A DNA stretch of 64,000 bases, taken from contig SACZ01000003.1 of assembly GCA_023369685.1 (NCBI GenBank), forward strand, positions 334,818 to 398,817, in the 5' to 3' direction. The notes under the pieces were generated by a model. It ran no database searches. It saw only the letters and a program-made list of their open reading frames with translations, and was not told the origin of the DNA. The DNA is from Prolixibacteraceae bacterium JC049 (GTDB taxonomy: Bacteria > Bacteroidota > Bacteroidia > Bacteroidales > Prolixibacteraceae). Position numbers and translations under genes: made by a program. Shown piece by piece: positions 59,092 to 64,000 of this stretch. Position 1 is the first letter of the stretch. Every line of letters begins with the position of its first letter.

Positions 59092-61902
59092 ATGAATAGA
59101 AAGATGAGATATTATAAGAATATACTGATCATTGGAGTGTTCTTAATGGTTGGATTGACTTCCTATGGGCAGGAAGAGGTGAGCAATGACGATAACTTTT
59201 GGCCTGAAATTACACAAGAATCTAAGCCCTGGACACGTTGGTGGTGGCTGGGAAGCAATGTGGATGAGAGTAACTTAAGAAGCTTGCTAAAAGAATATGC
59301 CTCAAAAGGTCTAGGTGGCGTTGAGATAACTCCAATTTATGGAGTAAAAGGAGAAGAGAGTACCAATATCGACTTCCTTACGCCGGAATGGATTAAAATG
59401 TTGAATGTAACAGTTGATGCTGCTCATAAAAATGGGATGGGTGTCGACATGAATACCGGTACAGGATGGCCATTCGGAGGACCTACCATTACCAATGAAT
59501 ATGCTGCTAAGAAATTGCAGTTTCACCAATTGAATGAGGCAACACAGAAGGATGTTGATGCCTTCATTAAAGAGATTAATTCGAAATCGGGAGAAGATTT
59601 GTTGGCTATTTCGGCTTACAATGCCAATGATGAACGAGTAAACCTACTGGAAAAAGGAAAATCAGTTGACGATATTAAAGCCAACTACAGAAAGGTGGTT
59701 GCTGTAACGCAGAAAAATACGGGGCAGAAAGTGAAGAGAGCTGCTCCAGGAGCAGAGGGACTGGTATTTAATCACTTTTCAGAAAAGTCGACCAATCACT
59801 ACTTGAAAAAATTTGACGATGCATTCAGTGGTAATCCTGGAGTGCGTTGTTTCTTCAATGATAGCTATGAGTTGTCGAGTGCAAGTGGTGCTACAGAATT
59901 GTTCGATACATTCAAAAAATTGAAAGGATACGATTTGGCTTTATATGCCAAAGAGTTAAGTGGTAAGGGAGCTAGTGATAAAATAGCTCGGGTTAAAGCG
60001 GACTATCGCGACGTATTGGGAGAGATGCTTTTGGCTAACTTTACTCAAACATGGACTAACTGGGCAGCAAAGTATGGAGCTAAAACTAAAAACCAGGCAC
60101 ATGGTTCTCCGGGGAACTTAATCGATTTATATGCAGCTGTTGGTATTCCAGAGTTGGAGACATTTCACTCTACCAACTTCCCTTTCTTGCAAAACTACTT
60201 GGATGGAAGTGATGCCCGACACACAGAGAGTAATCCACTTTTCAAGAAGTTTGCTTCATCGGCTGCACATCAGAAAGGAGAAAACCTGGTTTCGTGCGAG
60301 ACACATACCTGGTTAAACGAACATTTTAAAACACCTCTATATCAGTGTAAACCTGAGTTGGATGATCTATTCATAAAAGGGGTAACTCATCTGTTCTTTC
60401 ATGGGACAGCCTATTCGCCAAAGCGTGCCGCATGGCCAGGATGGTTGTTTTATGCCTCTATTCATATCGAACCCAATAATCCACAATGGGATCATATTCA
60501 GGCGATGAACGAATACATTGCACGTTGTCAGTCGGTACTTCAGCAGGGAGTACATACCAACGATTTTTTGATGCTTTGGTCTCCCGATGATTACAATCAC
60601 GATGCCGGAAGCCTGGATAAAAAACTGACACTACATAACTCCAATAAATGGGTGAACATACCAGAAGCAGATGAACTTCTGAAAAAAGGATTTCAATTCG
60701 ATTTTACGACAGATAGAATGATCCAAAACCATATGGCAGTAGTAAATGGTGAAGTACAGACTTATGGTAAGTCAAATTACAAAACCGTTGTGGTTCCTCA
60801 TTCAACTCGAATTAAACTGGAAACATTTAAGAAGCTACTCAATCTTGCAAACAATGGAGCCAATGTAATATTCAGCAATTGGCCTAAAAAAGTAGTAGGA
60901 TTTAAGAACTATAAAGCACAAGAAGCTGAATTGGCTCAGCTAATAACAAGTGTTAATCTTTCAGAGTCGGATGAACTGAAGAGTACCAAGTGGGGAACTG
61001 GGAAAATATATCTTGGTAATGTAGAGAAAGCCTTAAAAGATGTTGGTGTAACCCGCGAAAAGTTGTTGGATTTCCATGTGAAAAACATCTCTAGAAAAAT
61101 GGAAGATGGATACTACTACTTTATAGCCAATCACGAAAATAAAGTGCTTGATAGAGAATTGGAGTTTAAGTTTGGAGCTCAAAATGTACTTTTTATGGAT
61201 CCATTAACCGGAGATGTGAAAAAGGGGAGATGCCAGTTTAATGGAAATGGAGCTTCTACTCGTATTTACCTGCCTGCAGGAAGTTCAATGATGGTCTATT
61301 TTACAGAAAAGAACAGCGATTCGGTAGCGGATTTTATCTATCCGAAGAACCTGAATACACAGGAAATAAAGGCGAAATGGAATTTTAAAGCATTAAAAGG
61401 TGGCCCTAAATTACCTGCCGAACAGAAAAATAGTGAATTGAAATTCTGGACCGATTTTTCAGGTGATGCATATTCGCAATTTGCTGGAATGGCACAATAC
61501 ACTACCTCTTTCAGCTTAAAAGAAAAAACAGCTAATATTTATAAACTGAAGTTTGAAAATGTAGAAACCACAGCTCGTGTATTTATCAATGGAAAAGAAG
61601 CAGGTACTATGTGGTGTTTTCCGTATGAGTTAGATGTAACTCAATTTCTTCAGGAGGGAAAGAATGATCTGCGAGTTGAAGTGTGCAACTTGGGTGCCAA
61701 CAGAATTCGTTATATGGATCAGAAGGGAATAACCTGGAAGAAGTTTCACAATATCAACATTGTAAATCTGAGGTATAAAAAGTTAGACGCTTCTGGCTGG
61801 AAAGTATTGCCATCGGGATTAAGTGGCAAAGTAGAGTTAGTAGAACAAGCAGCTACCAATTCATTACCAACCGCAGTAAAAACTAAAAAAAAAGTCAATT
61901 AA
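59092..61902 (+). CDS. GH106 family alpha-L-rhamnosidase, 0-frame product without sorting domain
   Basis: This 936-residue protein has a signal peptide (to about residue 26) and a GH106 fold: WPEITQESKPWTRWWWLGSNVDESNL, GLGGVEITPIYGV, VDMNTGTGWPFGGP, FFNDSYELSS, LVSCETHTWLNEHFKTPLYQCKPELDDLF and GTAYSPKRAAWPGWLFYAS. A C-terminal galactose-binding-like jelly roll follows (about 795-920; RVFINGKEAGTMWCFPYELDVT). GH106 enzymes remove terminal alpha-L-rhamnose in a Ca2+-dependent inverting reaction. The start at 59092 follows GGAAAC; 59065 and 59104 are alternatives. The frame ends VN-stop just after nine A (61885-61893). The -1 frame continues as a full T9SS sorting domain to 62141. Confidence 0.93.
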   Translation: MNRKMRYYKNILIIGVFLMVGLTSYGQEEVSNDDNFWPEITQESKPWTRWWWLGSNVDESNLRSLLKEYASKGLGGVEITPIYGVKGEESTNIDFLTPEWIKMLNVTVDAAHKNGMGVDMNTGTGWPFGGPTITNEYAAKKLQFHQLNEATQKDVDAFIKEINSKSGEDLLAISAYNANDERVNLLEKGKSVDDIKANYRKVVAVTQKNTGQKVKRAAPGAEGLVFNHFSEKSTNHYLKKFDDAFSGNPGVRCFFNDSYELSSASGATELFDTFKKLKGYDLALYAKELSGKGASDKIARVKADYRDVLGEMLLANFTQTWTNWAAKYGAKTKNQAHGSPGNLIDLYAAVGIPELETFHSTNFPFLQNYLDGSDARHTESNPLFKKFASSAAHQKGENLVSCETHTWLNEHFKTPLYQCKPELDDLFIKGVTHLFFHGTAYSPKRAAWPGWLFYASIHIEPNNPQWDHIQAMNEYIARCQSVLQQGVHTNDFLMLWSPDDYNHDAGSLDKKLTLHNSNKWVNIPEADELLKKGFQFDFTTDRMIQNHMAVVNGEVQTYGKSNYKTVVVPHSTRIKLETFKKLLNLANNGANVIFSNWPKKVVGFKNYKAQEAELAQLITSVNLSESDELKSTKWGTGKIYLGNVEKALKDVGVTREKLLDFHVKNISRKMEDGYYYFIANHENKVLDRELEFKFGAQNVLFMDPLTGDVKKGRCQFNGNGASTRIYLPAGSSMMVYFTEKNSDSVADFIYPKNLNTQEIKAKWNFKALKGGPKLPAEQKNSELKFWTDFSGDAYSQFAGMAQYTTSFSLKEKTANIYKLKFENVETTARVFINGKEAGTMWCFPYELDVTQFLQEGKNDLRVEVCNLGANRIRYMDQKGITWKKFHNINIVNLRYKKLDASGWKVLPSGLSGKVELVEQAATNSLPTAVKTKKKVN
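61885..61893 (+). other. A9 slippage run at the end of the GH106 gene
   Basis: Nine consecutive A encode Lys-Lys-Lys in the 0 frame and are followed by GTC AAT TAA. Adding one A, or slipping back one base, joins the enzyme to the T9SS sorting domain in the -1 frame. The second rhamnosidase gene has the same arrangement at 63885-63893. Confidence 0.75.
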
Positions 61903-62141
61903 AGGTTTATCCCGTTCCTGCAACGGATCAGATAAACTTTAACTTTTCAATATCCACTTCGTGTGGGGTTTCGGTTAAGCTATTTGATGCAACTGGATGC
62001 TGCCTTCTTTATAAGCAGCACCAGTTGTACAGTGGCAATTATAATTGGGAATTCGATTTAAAGAAATATAAAACCGGAGTAATGTATTATTCCTTTCAAT
62101 CAGCTTCAGAAATCAAAAATGGCAAAATAATACTGTATTAG
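61893..62141 (+). CDS. T9SS type A C-terminal sorting domain in the -1 frame of the GH106 gene
   Basis: Read from the last A of the A9 run, 82 codons are open to a TAG at 62141. The translation begins SQLKVYPVPATDQINFNFSI, continues VSVKLFDATG, and ends with GVMYYSFQSA and KNGKIILY. This is the classic type A sorting-domain pattern (YPxPA, IYD/LFDxxG, GxYxxxF, final K-I strand). It has no start codon of its own and fills what would otherwise be a gene gap, so it is the 3' part of the GH106 gene. In the fusion the enzyme would be exported by the T9SS and surface-anchored. Without it the product should remain periplasmic. Confidence 0.85.
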   Translation, partial: SQLKVYPVPATDQINFNFSISTSCGVSVKLFDATGCCLLYKQHQLYSGNYNWEFDLKKYKTGVMYYSFQSASEIKNGKIILY

Positions 62142-62165
62142 AATTAATCATAAAACAATTAAGTA

Positions 62166-63902
62166 ATGAAGTTTTTAAGTGTAATTGCATTGTTGCTACC
62201 AATGTGGTGTTGGGCTCAGAACGATGCAATAAAACATTCCTATTTACCTGCAAAACGTATAGTGTGGCAACAAGGTGTTGATAATGCAAGGGTATTGTTG
62301 AAACCAGGAATTCATCAGGCCGAATTATATGGCAATAACTCTTGTGTGCTGAAAAGTAGAGATGGAAAAGCCGATGCAATCATTCTCGATTTTGGAAAAG
62401 AGATTCATGGAGGACTAGAGATTGTTACCACCGGCTTTAGTGGAAAAACACCTATTAAAGTACGTTTGCGTTTTGGGGAATCTGTTTCTGAAACTTTGTC
62501 TGATGTAGGAGTAGACGGAGCCACCAATGAACACAGTTTGCGCGATTTCGAGCAACTACTACCCTGGATGGGACGTGTAGAGGTTGGAAACACCGGTTTT
62601 CGTTTTGTACGAATTGACCTTCTAGATAAAAACCGAGAATTAAAATTGCAGGAAGTATCGGCTATCTCTAAAATGCGAGATATACCATACTTGGGAAGCT
62701 TTGAATGTGACGATGAACAGTTGAATGAGATATGGAAAACAGGAGCTCATACTGTTCATTTGAATATGCAAGATTACCTGTGGGATGGCATTAAACGCGA
62801 CCGATTGGTTTGGGTGGGCGATATGCATCCAGAGGTAATGACTATCAATGCTGTGTTTGGTTATAACGAAGTAGTGCCTAAAAGTTTGGACTATATTCGT
62901 GAGGCAACGCCTGTTTCAAAATGGATGAACAATATCAGTTCTTATTCTATGTGGTGGCTGTTAATTCAGCGTGACTGGTTTATGGCACATGGTGATAAAG
63001 CATATTTGAAGAAACAGAAAGAATACACCAAAGCTCTGTTGAAGAAATTGATGTCAAAAGTCGATGAAAATGGGGTGGAGCGATTAGATGGAACCCGATT
63101 CCTGGATTGGCCTACCAGTAGAGATCAACAAACGATAAAACTGGGGTATCAGTCGTTATTGATCTTAACCCTTGAAGCGGGAGCTGAGATAATGGAAGTG
63201 CTTGGCGATAAATCGATGGCTAAGGAGTGCCTACAGAAGGTAGAGCTAATGAAAAACAGCCATTTAATGATTGATGCAAAAAGTAAACAAGCGGCAGCAC
63301 TGTTGGAACTGGCTTCAATAATCGATGCGAATAAAGCGGAAGAAATTATTCTAAAAGATGGTCCTAAAAGGTTCTCCACTTTCTATGGATATTACATGCT
63401 AGAAGCCTTGGCTAAAACTGGTGCTTACAAAGAAGCATTGGATATTATTAAACAATATTGGGGAGGAATGCTAAAACTGGGAGCAACCTCTTTCTGGGAA
63501 GATTTCGATATAAATTGGATGAAAAATGCCGGTAAGATAGATGAAATGCCAGCCCAGAACTTGGTGGATGTTCATCGAAAATATGGTGCATATTGTTACA
63601 AGAACTTGCGTCATAGTTTGTGTCATGGATGGGCTTCAGGACCTACTGCTTGGTTAAGCGCTCATGTGTTAGGCGTTAAAGTGATAGAAGCCGGATGTCG
63701 TAAAGTGGAAATTGAACCGCACTTGGGAGATTTGAAATGGGCGAAAGGAACTTTCCCTACTCCATATGGAAACATTGAAATTGCTCACAAAAAGAATAGT
63801 AATGGGAAGATTGAAACTCAAGTGACAGCTCCTAAAGAGGTGAAAGTGACAGTTAAAAATGCTTTGCCAACAAGTATAAAGAAGAAAAAAAAAGCGAATT
63901 AA
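62166..63902 (+). CDS. GH78-type alpha-L-rhamnosidase, 0-frame product without sorting domain
   Basis: This 578-residue protein has a signal peptide (to about residue 18), a beta-sandwich (about 25-175; VLLKPGIHQAELYGNNSC, DAIILDFGKEIHGGLEIVTTG, GFRFVRIDLLD) and a GH78-like (alpha/alpha)6 barrel (about 185-510). The barrel has LNEIWKTGAHTVHLNMQDYLWDGIKRDRLVWVGDMHPE, TRFLDWPTS, GATSFWEDFD and SLCHGWASGPTAWLSAHVLGV. A C-terminal sandwich follows (about 520-565). The DGIKRDRLVWVGDMHPE motif carries the expected acidic residues. It is shorter than many GH78 enzymes. The frame ends AN-stop after nine A (63885-63893), and a T9SS domain follows in the -1 frame. It starts 24 nt after the GH106 -1-frame stop. 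Confidence 0.9.
   Translation: MKFLSVIALLLPMWCWAQNDAIKHSYLPAKRIVWQQGVDNARVLLKPGIHQAELYGNNSCVLKSRDGKADAIILDFGKEIHGGLEIVTTGFSGKTPIKVRLRFGESVSETLSDVGVDGATNEHSLRDFEQLLPWMGRVEVGNTGFRFVRIDLLDKNRELKLQEVSAISKMRDIPYLGSFECDDEQLNEIWKTGAHTVHLNMQDYLWDGIKRDRLVWVGDMHPEVMTINAVFGYNEVVPKSLDYIREATPVSKWMNNISSYSMWWLLIQRDWFMAHGDKAYLKKQKEYTKALLKKLMSKVDENGVERLDGTRFLDWPTSRDQQTIKLGYQSLLILTLEAGAEIMEVLGDKSMAKECLQKVELMKNSHLMIDAKSKQAAALLELASIIDANKAEEIILKDGPKRFSTFYGYYMLEALAKTGAYKEALDIIKQYWGGMLKLGATSFWEDFDINWMKNAGKIDEMPAQNLVDVHRKYGAYCYKNLRHSLCHGWASGPTAWLSAHVLGVKVIEAGCRKVEIEPHLGDLKWAKGTFPTPYGNIEIAHKKNSNGKIETQVTAPKEVKVTVKNALPTSIKKKKKAN
63885..63893 (+). other. A9 slippage run at the end of the GH78-type gene
   Basis: Nine A are followed by GCG AAT TAA in the 0 frame. 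The run length and the -1 direction of the hidden extension are the same as in the GH106 gene 2 kb upstream. Confidence 0.75.
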
Positions 63903-64000
63903 AAGTATATCCAGTTCCAGCAAGAGATAAGGTGAATTTTCATTTCTCAATATCTACTTATGGAAACGTTTCAGTAAAGCTATTTGATACATCTGGTCGT
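63893..64000 (+). CDS. T9SS type A sorting domain in the -1 frame of the GH78-type gene (3' partial)
   Basis: From the last A of the run the -1 frame is open to the window end (36 codons). It begins SELKVYPVPARDKVNFHFSI and ends VSVKLFDTSGR. It matches the GH106-linked domain at 25 of 36 residues. Among the codons for identical residues, 11 differ at a synonymous position, as expected for selection acting on this frame. It is incomplete at the right edge. Confidence 0.82.

Noticed and set aside
61911-61926. Hairpin CCGTT/AACGG downstream of the GH106 A9 run as a ribosomal frameshift stimulator
   Set aside because: It starts about 18 nt after the run, farther than the usual 5-9 nt, and the second rhamnosidase gene has no equivalent. 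Transcriptional slippage does not need it.
1-64000. tRNA, rRNA, integrase or transposase genes
   Set aside because: No cloverleaf-like CCA-ended segment, rRNA-like stretch or recombinase motif was recognised on either strand by eye. A tRNAscan or Infernal run would be needed to be certain.

Overview
The window comes from a Bacteroidota genome, most likely a free-living or marine Bacteroidales/Marinilabiliales-type organism (inference). The sequence supports this with two ECF sigma/FecR/SusC/SusD loci, type IX secretion (T9SS) C-terminal sorting domains, many lipoproteins with Bacteroidota-style lipoboxes, promoters of the TAnnTTTG type, and AT-rich coding sequence. No rRNA, tRNA, CRISPR array, integrase or transposase was seen.

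Layout. 1-18 kb is mostly core. It holds the end of a surface protein, an ECF sigma factor with a divergent membrane-protein gene under mirror-image ECF promoters, DUF3127, two FKBP isomerases, mnmD, a YciO/Sua5-type protein, hemH, a DHOD-like flavoprotein, uvrA, a second ECF sigma factor, murB, a glycosyltransferase, a GH92 mannosidase and a CNNM/CBS protein. 18-25 kb is a compact sigma/FecR/SusC/SusD locus with no adjoining enzyme. 25-49 kb is an accessory region of small-molecule and redox genes. It has five NTF2/SnoaL-like proteins plus a sixth such domain fused to a quinone reductase, an ABM monooxygenase, an alpha/beta hydrolase, an old-yellow-enzyme, an SDR, a 4-OT tautomerase, an aldo/keto reductase, a royal-jelly/yellow-type protein, and a membrane-anchored trio (FMN-binding polyferredoxin, flavin reductase, nitroreductase). 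Its regulators are three AraC, one LysR, one HxlR and one MarR. A GxxExxY gene bracketed by MITE-like repeats, a truncated copy of that gene and a duplicated AraC gene lie in the middle. 49-64 kb is a rhamnose-oriented polysaccharide utilization locus: ECF sigma, FecR, SusC, SusD, two glycan-binding lipoproteins, a GH106 and a GH78-type alpha-L-rhamnosidase.

Main discovery candidate. Both rhamnosidase genes end in the annotated frame just after a run of exactly nine A. In both, the -1 frame entered at the last A of that run encodes a T9SS type A sorting domain (complete to 62141 for the first, running off the window for the second). The two sorting domains agree at 25 of 36 compared residues, and 11 of the 25 conserved codons differ only synonymously, so the -1 frame looks selected. 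This suggests that A-run slippage or a length switch decides whether each enzyme stays periplasmic or is exported to the surface. A homopolymer base-calling error is the alternative to exclude.

Second theme. A palindrome TTGTA-N2-TACAA lies just upstream of a SnoaL-like gene, the tautomerase/SDR operon, the quinone-reductase/SnoaL fusion and the MarR gene. A separate 28-bp element lies upstream of two SnoaL operons beside an AraC gene. Together they suggest that the scattered genes of the accessory region form one electrophile- or quinone-responsive regulon.
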